The translations under genes were made by a program, and so were the position numbers. Of a DNA stretch of 64,000 bases, positions 12,691 to 24,018 are shown piece after piece. The DNA is from Adineta vaga (taxonomy: Eukaryota; Rotifera): assembly GCA_021613535.1 (NCBI GenBank), contig CP075497.1:4960001-5024000 (forward strand). The letters run 5' to 3'. The notes beneath the pieces are model-generated. The model saw only the letters and a program-made list of their open reading frames with translations, was not told the DNA's origin and searched no databases. Within the stretch, counting starts at the first letter, position 1. Every line of letters starts with the position of its first letter.

Positions 12691-13838
12691 CTAGAGACGA
12701 CGTTCCCATTCACGAGCTGATTGAATACATGCTTCTATATTAACGAACAAATAACGAAAACGAAAACGAAATATTGTCTTTCTTACCATCATGTAGATAT
12801 AAACATTTATCACCGAGGGAACAACTACCTCGAACAGCATATTTACACGGAATAATACGTGTCTGAATATGATCATCTAAAATCGAGGATTGTGATTGAT
12901 GTGCAGGAATAACTGATGATGTTAATGTACATTCAGATGTAATCGGTGCAGTGTTATAACATGAAACACTATCGAAATTTTCTTCATCATATTCAATATT
13001 ATCGGATGGCTTTATTGTATCAACTGTTTTTTTCATTCTCGACTAATCAAAAGAAAAGAATACAACGAATCTTGACGATAACTGTACATACAGGATCCAA
13101 CAGATATGAATATTGTTGTGAAGATGACTTTGAACAATGAGTTTTCATTAGCTAAATATATTTGAAAAGACAATAAAAGTTAATTCAACTATTGATGCTT
13201 ATTGGATTCTCGAAAAAGTGATTAGTATCTTTAAATTTCATCAAAATCGAAACATTTCATAGACAACTAACTCGTTTCATACTTGATTGAGAATATCGCA
13301 GCTTTTATCCAAAGTGTCGACTTGATCTACAGAAATATCCAATGACTTTTTACTTCAATTATATACGAACAATCACAAACTTTGAATTTCATTAATATTT
13401 TGTGTTACACTAATGAATTTGCCAACTGTCGATTGAAGACTATTGACGAGTTGTTTTTTCTAATATTAAACATAACTATAACTTCGTTTTTCGAAAGAGT
13501 TATTCTATTCTACCTGAGATTCAACCGACTTTTTAATAATTCGAAAACGATGAAACGGTTCTAAATCATTGCTCAAATCAAATATCTGCTTATCATCATT
13601 AAGTGAACGATAATTGTTAGATATATAATCATACATTTGTAATGTATATGTAGAATTCGTTTCCAATTTAATATCAAAATGATTATTAACTAAATATCGA
13701 AGTTTTGCTATTGACATTCGATGATCAGTTAAGACAACTTGTTGACGTCGTAAACCAAATTCAACAATAATTCGTTTTCTGTCATTCTAAACAAAGAAAT
13801 ACCCATTTTTATAGAATGAAAATAAACAAACATACCAT
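12691..13838 (-). CDS. Unrecognised N-terminal domain plus C-terminal CCCH zinc finger protein, copy 1
   Basis: Not a family I can name. The start codon ATG (13838-13836) is the last codon of its exon, directly followed by the donor gtatg; exon 2 continues NDRKRIIVEFGLRRQQ. The first ~80 residues look like a small alpha/beta domain of ubiquitin-like or PB1-like size (IIVEFG, then SIAKLRYLVNNHF, and HRFRII at the end). A Ser-rich linker follows, then a C-x7-C-x5-C-x3-H zinc finger (CKYAVRGSCSLGDKCLYLH, about 12785-12850), and the chain ends AREWERRL (stop 12691). The CCCH spacing is that of RNA-binding fingers such as those of makorins, so RNA binding is a reasonable inference. A paralogue lies directly upstream. 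The middle exons between 13140 and 13510 are less sure. Confidence 0.7.
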
Positions 13839-14278
13839 ATTCTGATCTGCAATAAGAAAGAAATGCAAAACTTTTTTATTCCACGATTTGAACTAAATCT
13901 GAAATATATAAATATCATATATCATGTATCTACGCATTATCTTTATTAACAAATCTCGTATGATCTAAAGACTTCTACTATACTTCTAACATTAATAAAA
14001 ATGATACTAAAAATATGATCATAGCAACAAAAAAACGATTTATTACAGATAAAAAAAAGAATACTTCCGAGTTTGTTATAAGAAAAAAAGGATTTAACAA
14101 TAACGATAATAAAAACAGAAACAAATACAAGCCCTACTCCAAACTTAGAAAGCACAGCTGTATGTGTATTAAATAATGTAAAGTAGAAACAAATGAATGT
14201 GTTGAATCATACTAACAAGCACGAATAATACATTTACAACTAAGAAAAGATAAGACAATTGAATAAAAAATGACTTTG
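13839..14278. other. Spacer between the two CCCH genes
   Basis: AT-rich. No coding features or RNA gene seen; presumed 3' UTR of copy 2 and promoter of copy 1. Confidence 0.4.
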
Positions 14279-15571
14279 TTAAACAACATGAATAAATCGA
14301 CATTGACTTCCTAAATTAAGAGAATGAGATTTTGTTTTCAAACTAAATCCTATTGAAAATTGTTTACCTCGTCTAAAAAGAAAGATACAAAGAAATTATC
14401 AACTAAAATCAGTTCAATATACTTACTTGCAATTACCACCAGCAGCATATTTACAAGGAACTAAAATATATATATATATATAAATATAAATACGAACTAT
14501 TGGAATTTGTCAACGTACTATTCTTCTTTTTCTCCAGTGGTAATGGTGCTTTATTAGGATTGACAGGTTTCTTAACACACGGCTTATTATTAGATTGATC
14601 TTTATTGTAATTCCATTGATATTTCACTTTATTTCTGTTCACATATGGACGAGAACGATATGGTTGACAACGCCATTCAAGTTTGCTATTACTATTCTTA
14701 GTCAATATTGAATTTGGTTCATTGATAATAGTATTATCTTCACGACATTCCAAGTAAACACTTTCAAATCTATGACTACTATATGCTGATTCAAATGTTG
14801 ACACACTTTCAGTATCACGATCGATGCCTTCATCAGGACTTGAAGACTCTCGTGATAATGATTTGAAACCGGGTGGAATAAGTAGATGTTCATTCGATAG
14901 ATTCACATGGAACGAAACATTATCTTCATTATTAAGCATCTAAAATGAATGAAACATTTCGATTCTTTCATTCTTACAATATAAAACTTAACCTGGATGA
15001 GATTTTGATAATTGTTACGAATAGATTTGATCAAAACTAGAAAAGAAAAGTTTAAAAAAAAGACCATAAATATTAATTAATGAAGTAAAGATTTGGTTGA
15101 CTAATTCTATAGAAACTAGTTTATTTTCTTACTAACCAGCAACTTCATTTAGATTTTTTGACGCTATGTTTAATCGTTGTTTTACAGAAATCTAAACGAA
15201 ATAATTGATTTTCAGTTTTACGTGATAAGGAGTCTTACTAAATCATTTTCATCTGAATCGATTTTTGTGCTAGTCTTGCTATTCAATTGTATTTTAAATC
15301 GTTGAAAATTATCTAATTGATGAAAATTAAATATTTTTGTTGAATCAATTCGTTGATTAGATAATAAAATTTCGTATTGTTTCAAATCAAATACTTTTTG
15401 GAAGGTTTTCGAAAATAACTCTAATAATTCATTGATAGTAAATATGTGTTTCTTCAATTTAAGACGTTGTCGTTGTTGACCAAATTCAACAATAATCATC
15501 GGTAAATCCTTAATCATAATGAGAATATGTAGAGAATCACGATAAAAACATTGTTTTGATCAGCATACCAT
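14279..15571 (-). CDS. Unrecognised N-terminal domain plus C-terminal CCCH zinc finger protein, copy 2
   Basis: Tandem paralogue of the gene at 12691-13838. It has the same odd start: ATG (15571-15569) abuts the donor gtatg, and exon 2 continues DLPMIIVEFGQQRQRLKL. The N-terminal ~80-residue domain (IIVEFG ... TINELLELFSKTF ... FQRFKIQ) aligns with copy 1. The linker is longer and Ser/Asn-rich (LSRESSSPDEGIDRDTES). The zinc finger IPCKYAAGGNCKRGSQCRFIH is assembled from three exons, one only five bases long between two short introns (14340-14430), and the protein ends two residues later (stop at 14279-14281). When joined, these pieces restore exact C-x7-C-x5-C-x3-H spacing, which supports the exon calls. 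Function unknown; RNA binding inferred from the finger only. Confidence 0.68.
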
Positions 15572-15746
15572 ATCGTTTGCTTCAGTAATACATTGTCCTC
15601 ATCTAAATATCATAAATATGTACGTATATATCGAAATGTCCAATAGTGAACTATTCGTTTCACTTGAAGCAGCTTCTTTTTTTTCGTGACTATGGTCAAG
15701 ATTAATAAAATTTTCAACAGCCAATCAATATACTGGCGATATGAAT

Positions 15747-15769
15747 TATATATATATATATATATATAT
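15747..15769. repeat. (TA)n microsatellite
   Basis: Uninterrupted TA dinucleotides in the spacer 5' of the CCCH copy 2 gene. Confidence 0.9.
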
Positions 15770-15868
15770 TATAATATATTAGAAACAACAAAAGAAAATA
15801 ATAAATACATCAATCGCGAATAATTACAACGATTTACACGCTTCAGATGCTTATTGTCACAGACAATT

Positions 15869-16297
15869 TTATTTCTTTCGATTTCGTAGTCCTTTTGTCA
15901 CATGTACAGAGGTCGCCATTGGCATTGATTTATACAAACGAGATGATCGTTGAAATGCAGATGATGATGATGAATCGCTTACTGATTTCGATGAAGATGT
16001 GATTGCGAGAAGACTTTTAAGCATTGATCGTTCAAATTCTAATCGTTTGGAATCATTGGGTGGAACATTTAATAATTGAAATTGTCGTGATCGATGTTCA
16101 TAAAGTAAACGAAGTAAAAGCAAGCGGTGATCACCTTGTGAACCATTGGATTGATTAAGTAAATTTTCAATTTGTTCAGATAATGTTAATTCAACTTTCT
16201 AATTAATCATACAAATGACATTATTGAAAATAAAGATGAGATAACTTACGTGTGGTTTCCGTCGAAAACTTGCTCTTAATTTATCGAATAGATGCAT
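15869..16297 (-). CDS. Small basic protein of unknown function
   Basis: Two exons. ATG at 16297 gives MHLFDKLRASFRRKPH, then a donor gtaag; after a short intron (about 16200-16249) the frame continues KVELTLSEQIENLLNQSNGS to a stop at 15869. Roughly 125 residues, with a helical Leu/Arg-rich middle (RLLLLRLLYEHRSRQFQLL) and a Ser-rich basic tail (SDSSSSSAFQRSSRLYK). No domain recognised, no signal peptide or membrane segment. It lies upstream of the CCCH pair on the same strand. Confidence 0.55.
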
Positions 16298-16626
16298 ATT
16301 CGAATATAGAAGAAATCTATTATGATAATGGACGAAAGATGAAGAAACGAAAAAAAGAAAAAGAAAAGAAAATAGATAGAAATGATGTCTATGTCGTTAT
16401 TGTCAACCGATAGGACACATATGGACAGAAATTGGTCACCCTTGGTTAATTGATATGCTGAATAGATAGAGATCTGTATAACTCAATTTATTTGATCGGT
16501 AAAACAAATAGATTTATCTCTTTATGGATCATTTCAATAAATGTATGTATGTATATACTAAGGGTTTAAAATTCTTTATTTTACATATTTGAAATCAGAA
16601 AAAGTACATGATTAAATAAAATCTAT
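16298..16626. other. Spacer between small gene and LHFPL-like gene
   Basis: No gene seen; AT-rich 3' UTR/promoter DNA. Confidence 0.4.
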
Positions 16627-17358
16627 TTAACGTCGTTGTAAACTTATGTTAGGTAAGATTTGTTCTGATAATGTTCGATCATCAAATGCTTCATTTAATT
16701 CACCATATTTTGATAGAATATGATTTGGATTGATAGCTTCTTGCATTGAATCAGTTTTCGGTTGTTTCATTCCAAGAAAAAATCCTAAAGATGCAAGAAA
16801 CGATACATTACCACATGCTACAATAGCTAATATATATGCCCAACGAATTTGACAAGTATCAAGATTAAAATCATTGACATTCGAACCACATACAGTTCGA
16901 ATTGTATCATGATCGAAGCCGGACGGATAAACAATAAGAGCAATTAATAAACAAATTGAACAAATGATTTGAATCAATGAACAAATAAAATAAACAAGTC
17001 GAGCACGTACAAATAAGAAGAGTGTAAATAATGCTAAACAAATCAGAATAAGCAAAGCAGAAAAACCAACAAAAAATGTTGCGACAGCAAATGGTGCACT
17101 AAGAATTGTATTGAAATTCATCCATGTTCCTTGACAATCAAATTCATAATCATTGATAGTACTTATACAATAAGAATATAAACCAAAATGACCGGCTCGT
17201 GGACTTGCTATTGTATCACCAATCCATTGAGGTTGAACAAAAATAAATATATTTAAAATAGCAAAACAACCGGTCAGAAATATCCAAACAAAACCAATGA
17301 TTCTTGATGTCCATTTAAATGATGAATTTTTCTGTGTTGCTATTGTTGTCTTCCGCAT
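16627..17358 (-). CDS. LHFPL-type tetraspan membrane protein
   Basis: Single-exon gene, 243 residues. It has four hydrophobic segments and the family's hallmark strings: VQPQWIGDTIASPRAGHFGL after the first membrane segment, YPSGFDHDTIRTVCG, and CQIRWAYILAIV before the last segment. These match the LHFPL3/4/5 subgroup of the claudin/PMP22 superfamily, whose members are auxiliary subunits (for example of GABA-A receptors and of the hair-cell mechanotransduction complex). The paralogue cannot be fixed from sequence alone. Lack of introns is unusual for this window and could mean retroposition or intron loss. Start chosen at the first Met (MRKTTIATQKNSS), followed by a short polar N-terminus before the first membrane helix. 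Confidence 0.88.
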   Translation of the reverse strand: MRKTTIATQKNSSFKWTSRIIGFVWIFLTGCFAILNIFIFVQPQWIGDTIASPRAGHFGLYSYCISTINDYEFDCQGTWMNFNTILSAPFAVATFFVGFSALLILICLALFTLFLFVRARLVYFICSLIQIICSICLLIALIVYPSGFDHDTIRTVCGSNVNDFNLDTCQIRWAYILAIVACGNVSFLASLGFFLGMKQPKTDSMQEAINPNHILSKYGELNEAFDDRTLSEQILPNISLQRR

Positions 17359-18457
17359 TTGATCGAAAAATCTCTGATCTGTATATGTAATTTTGCAATC
17401 GAATTACAATACAATTTGCCTTTGTTAATCCTTTCTTATTCTTTTTGATTTATCGTCCTTCGCATCTCAATTTACACGTGCAAAAAAGATTTTGTAGTCA
17501 AAGTTTATCATGTAATGAGGATGACATAAAATTCTTGTCTTTCTATTTGTTGTTGAGGAGATAATGACCTTTTTTCAAAAATTCTTAAGCCGAAAAGTTC
17601 AAGGATTTTCTATTTCATTATGACGAAAGATTGAACGAAACAATACATATGACTTTGTTGTGTTAATAATGACAAAACAAGTATGTGTCGAATGTTGACT
17701 AACAACTTATTAGATTTATTGAATTGTATCTATCTAATTATAGATTAGGATTAAAGAACAATGTTGAACAATATGATTACTAGTGAATGTATATACAAAG
17801 AATAGAGGAGCTGTGCGTGCAAGTAAATCAATTTATCATGGAAGTTCATACTCTGATTTTTTTGTATTAGAATTTTCACATGAACAACACTAGATCTTGT
17901 ACAAGATATACAATTTGTTCTTAGGGCTATTAATAAAGATCATCAACATAAAGAAACCTTTTAAATATCTTATTGTGCGACAACAGTGTTTTTTTTATGA
18001 TTATTATTATTCTGTTTCCTCTATAGGAATGAATAAAAATCTTACTAATTTCATTCTATACAAATATACTATATATATATATATATATATATTGGTTTAG
18101 TAATTATATTAAATTTCTTGCACAAATTTTCCTCTTAACTTGAAGAAAAAGTGATTGAAATATAGTCAATTATTCTTCCGAACGTTATTATTATTGTCCA
18201 ATATTCAGTAACTAATAAATATGTAAAACATTCTCGTTCGCAAATGTTGGTTGACTAAAAATTACTTTTCTTTTCTTTTTCTCTCGTTTCTCTTTTGTTC
18301 GTCGTCGAAAGAAGAATTGCAACAGAATCTTATCAACACATCATCATCGAGTGAAGTAACAAGATATTTCTTCAACATCAAAACTTCCACACAGACGTAA
18401 TAAGACAAAAATATTGACTAAGACGAAAAAAAGTGAAATAACGATTGTCATCAACGA
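17359..18457. promoter_or_regulatory. Divergent intergenic region
   Basis: Lies between the minus-strand LHFPL-like gene and the plus-strand gene at 18458, so it presumably holds both promoters. A TA microsatellite occupies 18070-18092. No specific binding site can be supported. Confidence 0.4.
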
Positions 18458-19129
18458 ATGGCTGATTTAGATTCTTTAAGAACAATACTTCATTCAAGAC
18501 ATATTGATTCGAGCAATGTCAAGCCATATACTGGTTTTCGTCTTAGAAAGAATGGTAATTTTTGCTTTTTCATTCAATCAATTTGAATAAGCAACTGACA
18601 AACTTTTCTGGGATATTTTTTTTAAAAACAAGTAGTGAAAACAAATGATTCTATTTTCTTTATTTCAGGTGATTTAATTCTAACGACTCCATCACTTGAT
18701 TCTTGTCGAGTTAATAATAATCCACTTCATCGATACGAAGCACGTATGTCTGCTGACCTTCAAAAAGAAATTGATTATCGTATTTTATCTTACGATGCAC
18801 TTGAAAACCGTCGCTATCAAGAATTAAGAATGAAACAACCAATGCCATATCAAGTCACACGTATTTTTCAAGAACGATGTAAATAGAAATAAATATTTAT
18901 TAAAATGAACATTTCATATTTTCATTTAGTTGGTTCTCTTGCTTCTCCTCGGGTTGATTCGTCACGAATAATTCGTACTCAAACAACTCCAGGCTATCGT
19001 TTTGTCGATCAAATTCCTCATTCGAATCGAACAATGGTTTCGCAACGTTTTAATAAAATAAGTCCATTTGTTACAGAACATGGTAATAATCCTAATGCGA
19101 AACCTACATTTCGACAATCAGCAGTCTGA
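18458..19129 (+). CDS. Conserved-looking small protein of unknown function
   Basis: Three exons (18458-18554, 18669-18878, 18930-19129) join in frame to 168 residues. Begins MADLDSLRTILHSRH and ends KPTFRQSAV. The protein is polar and Arg-rich, with no signal peptide, membrane segment or coiled coil. Motif-like stretches are NPLHRYEARMSADLQKEIDY and MKQPMPYQVTRIFQERF. Short, Tyr/Arg/Pro-rich proteins of this style include many axonemal microtubule-associated factors, but I do not recognise a family, so that is only a guess. Splice sites are canonical and the phases agree. Confidence 0.65.
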
Positions 19130-19609
19130 ATTCTATACTTGATGAAAAGTTTTATTAATTCTTTTCATTTCTTTTTCTATTCAATTTTTAAATAAACAAA
19201 CATTTATTTGGTATCTTCATATTGAATGATCAACCTATGAATAGTGCATACATTGATTTAGAAGTGAAGACATGATTGATTAGAGGAAAAAAATCTATTT
19301 TCGAATAGATTCCTATCAGCTCTATATTAATAAATTGCAATAGCTATTCACCAGTTAGAATTTGCATAAGATCAAGTCGTAGTGAAATATATTTCATTAA
19401 TATTTTAACAAAATGAATTTGTTAACGCGAACACCACATTTATGTTGACAACTATGAAGAAGACTAAAACATTCCTATGAATAAAGAAAAAGAAAACGAA
19501 AAATAACGATACAGAATAATCATTGCACAATAAGAGTTTACAATTGACATTCTCAATAAATGATTTACTCATCACAAGTTAGGCAAACAAAGAAAGCAAG
19601 GAAATAGTT
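19130..19609. other. Convergent 3' intergenic region
   Basis: Between two converging genes. AT-rich, with an AATAAA-like sequence (AAATAAAC near 19192) suited to polyadenylation of the plus-strand gene. No gene seen. Confidence 0.45.
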
Positions 19610-20698
19610 TTAATTCTTTTTGTTTTCATAATTTTTACTGAAATATTTCAATTTTTCTTCTGGATTGGGAATGATTGTGTCTGCACCGGGACGCCAACCA
19701 GCAGGACAAACTAAAATATATCGTCAGAGTTATGTTTTTCTGATTGATATTAAAATTTACCTTCTCCATGTTTTTCCGTATACTGAAACGCTTGAAGAAG
19801 TCGAAGTGTTTCATCAACTGAACGACCAACTGGAAGGTCATTCATAGTTATTTGTCGAAGAATGCCTTGCCCATCAATAATAAATAATCCTCTATAAAGA
19901 AATCATAAAATGAACTGTTTTCTCTTTCTCAGTCTTACCTCAATGCATGACCAACATCTTGTAAGAATACACCATAATCTTTCGAGACTTGATGTGTCAA
20001 ATCGGATAAGAGTGGAATTTGAATTTTGCCCAAACCACCTTGTTCCCGAGGTGTGTTAATCCATGCTATGAAACGAAGGGAAAGAGAATTATTTGAGAAA
20101 TAAATAAAAACTAAAATGTGGAATACCTAAATGAGTAAATTGTGAATCGACAGAAATAGCCACAACTATCGATATAGAAATTAGGATGTTATCTTATTGT
20201 AAACTAGAGAATCATTTGTATATGTACTTTCAGTATTAATATTTCTAAATTCTTCAATACGATCAGAAAAGGCAATAATTTCAGTTGGACATACGAATGT
20301 ACTATAATCGAAAAGAGAAAGAGAATTAAAATTCTATTTTCAATACGTATATTACTTACAAATCCAATGGATAAAATAAAAGTACGAGATATTTATTTTT
20401 GAAATCTTTTAAACTAATTTCTTTAAATCCTCCGTTAACAACAGCAATACCATCGAAGGATGGTGCTGGTTTACTAACTAAAGAACCGAAAGGAAATCAT
20501 TATCAAATGGTACTATAAATAGAATGACTAACTTTGAGCTTTGCTATATTGTAAACTGAGTGGTTCTCTAGTCGGACGACTTTCACATGGATAAGCACCA
20601 TTACTATCCAAATGTTGAATACATACTGGTTCTTCTTTTTTACATGAAATAAGTGAACTCGAAAAAAACAGTAAAATAATGAAAGATATAAGAGACAT
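19610..20698 (-). CDS. PRDX4: Secretory-pathway 2-Cys peroxiredoxin (PRDX4 type)
   Basis: A thiol peroxidase reducing H2O2 and acting in ER oxidative folding. The start Met at 20698 begins a clear signal peptide ([19 protein letters not shown]). The peroxidatic Cys motif DFTFVCPTE, the GGLG motif and the resolving Cys motif EVCPAGW are all present, and YF occurs near the C-terminus ([12 protein letters not shown]), a pair typical of 'sensitive' 2-Cys Prx. Five short introns are visible. The cytosolic paralogues (PRDX1/2) lack a leader, so the leader plus the N-terminal Cys-containing extension favours PRDX4. No KDEL-type tail is present; vertebrate PRDX4 also lacks one. Divergent from the plus-strand NC2-alpha gene 632 bases away. 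Confidence 0.9.
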
Positions 20699-21330
20699 CA
20701 ATTGTCAAAACGTGAGTCTTTTTCGTATAAATCTAGAATATAAGTTGAGCTTCAATGTATTCATGAATAGTATTATTCTTTCGTCACTATTTTAATACGA
20801 AAAAATAAAGATTCTCATGATAAAATTGAAGGTCTAGAACACTTGAAATTAGGACTCAGTGTTTGCAATGGCAAATGTACACTACGTCTAAGATATCCAT
20901 TGCAAATCTTGGCTAGGACACATGAATGTATGATGCACAAATTCTATTTATTAACAATATGTACATTATAAAAAGTTTCATCAATTAAGCTTCTTTTTTC
21001 AAGTACAATTATCACTTAGTCAGCTAAAACCAGCTGCTGCTGTATATGTATCTTGTCTGTATAGTTTTATAAAGTAGGTTTGTCATATATTCATTGGCTA
21101 CATACGAGAAACCAATTAGAAAGAAGGAAATAATTTTCTACTTCGATTAGTTTTATTCAACCAATCATTATTTAGCGCCACTAATCATGAAGAAAAAGAC
21201 GTTGCAAGTGGTTATTCTACCCGTTGATAATATCTCTTTCTCATTCTTTTCCGTCAAATATATATCGATGCACTGTCTTTCTTACGCAAGGGTTACACAT
21301 ATTTTTTTTACACATTTTTAGATCTGATCT
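20699..21330. promoter_or_regulatory. Divergent promoter region of PRDX4 and the four-gene plus-strand cluster
   Basis: Bounded by oppositely oriented start codons. A T-rich acceptor ending TTTTTAG (to 21321) sits just upstream of the NC2-alpha ATG. No individual factor site can be supported. Confidence 0.45.
21316..21321 (+). promoter_or_regulatory. 3' splice acceptor 5' of NC2-alpha start codon
   Basis: Pyrimidine-rich run ending in TAG, 9 bases before the ATG. It could accept a 5'UTR intron or a spliced leader. Confidence 0.5.
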
Positions 21331-21989
21331 ATGCCAAACCGTAAGAAGCCGAATACATTATTTTTGCCTGCTCGAATCAAGCGGCTTATGCAAAAAGATG
21401 AAGAAGTATGATAAATCATTTTTTGCCATTTCTATTCTTTCGAAATACATGTGTTTTTTTTCTCGATATGTTTTAGGTAGGCAAACTATCTGCAACAGTT
21501 CCGGTGATTGCAGCACGTGCATTAGAACAATTTCTTGAAGAACTTATTACTAAAACCGCATCAATCACAAGTTCACTTCAAGCAAAAACATTAACACCCG
21601 ATCATATACGACAACATATCTATGCTGATTCACGTCTTTCATTTCTTCAAGATTTAGCAAATCGAATGGCAAGTGGCCCAAATACGACTGCTCGCTCACT
21701 TTCAACATCTTCTGCAACATCAACACCGTCTGCAACCACAACAAATCGTCCACCATTTCAACAACAATTAAGTATACCCTATCAAGATCCTCTGCCCTTA
21801 CCATCGACAACATCTTCTAATCAAACGAATTTGCTCTATCTTAATCAGCAAATAAGTCGTTCATATTCAAATCAATATTATTCAAAAGTCAAAACCAATA
21901 AACGCCGTTTTAATCTTGTTGATGACGAACAAGATGATGATGACGATGACGATGATGAACCATTCATCGCTGATCATACAGCCACGTGA
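21331..21989 (+). CDS. DRAP1: Negative cofactor 2 alpha (DRAP1), histone-fold transcription repressor
   Basis: With NC2-beta (DR1) it binds TBP on DNA and blocks TFIIA/TFIIB entry. Two exons (21331-21405 and 21477-21989) give 195 residues. The histone fold occupies about residues 10-90: LFLPARIKRLMQKDEEVGKL, PVIAARALEQFLEELI, and the third helix LTPDHIRQHIYADSRLSFL. It follows the DRAP1/NC2-alpha pattern closely. The rest is Ser/Thr-rich, with an acidic tail (DDEQDDDDDDDDE). First of four tightly spaced plus-strand genes. Confidence 0.92.
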
Positions 21990-22175
21990 ACAATTGAAGA
22001 AAAAGAAGAAAAAGATAATCTTTTCTTGTATAGTTTCGTTTGTTTTTCTTACTCTGTTCTTGTTGTTTGTGTTTTTTTTGTATTAGACCTTATTGTTTCT
22101 CTTTTCGATTCCTACGTGACGATAAGATACAATGTTACTCCGTCCAGGAAACTTCTTTGATTTTTTTCTTGACTT

Positions 22176-22182
22176 ATTTCAG
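22176..22182 (+). promoter_or_regulatory. Candidate trans-splice acceptor before NUDCD1
   Basis: TTATTTCAG ends at 22182, 11 bases before the ATG at 22194 and 193 bases after the DRAP1 stop. No AATAAA was noticed between the two genes. Confidence 0.5.
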
Positions 22183-22193
22183 ATCGAATTCAA

Positions 22194-23968
22194 ATGATGA
22201 CCGATTGGCGAGAATTTCGTCCTCAACAAAAATTACTCAATTCAAACTTTGATGGTTATCGTCTAACACTTGAACCATTAGCACAATATTCATTAAAATT
22301 TGATCAAAATCTTCATGTACAAAAGGATTTCGAACTCGGAAATGATTCGTATACATTCAATTGTATTAAAGGTTTTAAATCAATCAATCAACTCTCTATG
22401 AATAATGAGAATCTATATTTTATTGATCAGACACATTCCATTCAACAAATTAGTATTTCAGCAGATCAATCTCTATCACATTTACAACAACCTTTCAATG
22501 TTTATCAGTTACCAAAGACTACATTAAATGCTTCCATGTTTTTTATTAGTAATTCTTTAGTTTTTGTATGTGATGGTCAGTCGAGATTATTTCTTCTGAA
22601 TACAAGCACTCCCAAATGGAAACTTCTACATGAAGAAGAGTTAACTGAAAGTATTACATCACCTATACGATTATTGCATGCTGTTTGTTGTGAAGAATAT
22701 TTACATGTGATTCTTGGTTTCATTCAAACGGATTGTCAATTACTTTGGATTACATTTTCGATTGGATCATCGAGTGAAATTAAATTAACAAGAAAAAGAA
22801 TATTGAATGGAAAAAAATGGCCAGATTTTGTCGCAATTGAATCAAATGGTCAGGGAATATATATTGCAGCTGAAGGTTTATCTAAATTTACATTTGATTC
22901 TCAAATTGAAGTAAGATATAAAATGATTTGAATATCATTTAAAAAAGGAATTATTTTCTTTTTAGGTTAAACCCGAGGAAGTTCCACAAAAACCTGTGGT
23001 AGAAAATATTGAATCGCCATATCGTTATATTTGGTCGCAGACTTATACAACAATTGAAATTGAGATTGATTCTAAAACAAATGAACCTCAACAATGGTCC
23101 ATAGTTATTGAATCCGATCATCTTAAATGTTCTCTCAATGATACGATTTTAATCGATGCAAAACTTCATGATAAAATTGACTCAAAAGAAAGTTCATATA
23201 CGATTACGAAAGATAAAAATAATCAATTGAATATAACTCTTCAAAAAGCAACTAGTGGAGTATTTTGGAATGAAGTTTTCAAAGAAGGTCAAAGTATATT
23301 CGGTGATATTAAAATGATCGATATGCCAGAAACGAATAATACTGTTGATGATGATGACATTAAACAAGCATATAATAGTCAACAATTAGAAGAATGTGAT
23401 CAATATTCGAATGAAACTGATACATATTTAGTACGATTCGATGGTGATACACATCGAATAACCCATCAAGCTTTGATTTGTAACCAAATTTTGTTTACAA
23501 AATTAGATCCACCATTATTATGTATTCGTCATGATGTAAGTAGAACAGATAGTCATCATTCTTTTCGCATTCGAATTTTGTTTCATTTAGGTCGATGGAT
23601 TAATTTGGCAAATCAATTCTGTTACATCTAATGATCAAATACCATGGAATCATGAGGCAACATTAAACGCATTCGGTTATGTGCAAGCTTCGAAACAAAA
23701 TCGTAAATTTCTTTCAACACCACCAGATTGTTCTTATGCATTAATATCTGATATTTCGTCACATCTGTATCTTTATAAACAATATTCTCCAGCATCGAAT
23801 CTTCCAGGCTCATCATTACGTAATCGTAAAACAGGAAAACTTGTTGAAAGTGTTGCTAAACAACATATGATTTCATTAGAAAATCGTAATGAAATTCTTG
23901 GTCTTCTAACAACAAATGAACGAACTTATATTTTGACTGATGATCAATTATTTATCATTGCTATTTAA
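22194..23968 (+). CDS. NUDCD1: NudC domain-containing protein 1
   Basis: Three exons (22194-22910, 22966-23535, 23591-23968) join in frame to 554 residues, close to the 583 of human NUDCD1. N-terminal half: NFDGYRLTLEPLAQYSL and beta-propeller-like repeats. Middle: a CS/p23-like domain (YIWSQTYTTIEIEIDSKTNE ... SGVFWNEV). C-terminal half: LLCIRHDVDGLIWQINS, FGYVQASKQNRKFLSTPPDC, and LRNRKTGKLVESVAKQ, all strongly family-specific. The family acts as an Hsp90-type co-chaperone/client adaptor and was reported as a partner of DHX15. Start: MMTDWREF, the first Met after an acceptor. Same-strand neighbours DRAP1 and INTS15 suggest cotranscription. Confidence 0.93.
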
Positions 23969-23996
23969 AGTATCGTTCATTGTTTCGTTTTGTTTC

Positions 23997-24002
23997 TTTT
24001 AG
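23997..24002 (+). promoter_or_regulatory. Candidate trans-splice acceptor before INTS15
   Basis: TTCTTTTAG ends at 24002, 34 bases after the NUDCD1 stop and 16 bases before the next ATG. Confidence 0.55.
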
Positions 24003-24018
24003 ATAATTCTTTCCAAAA

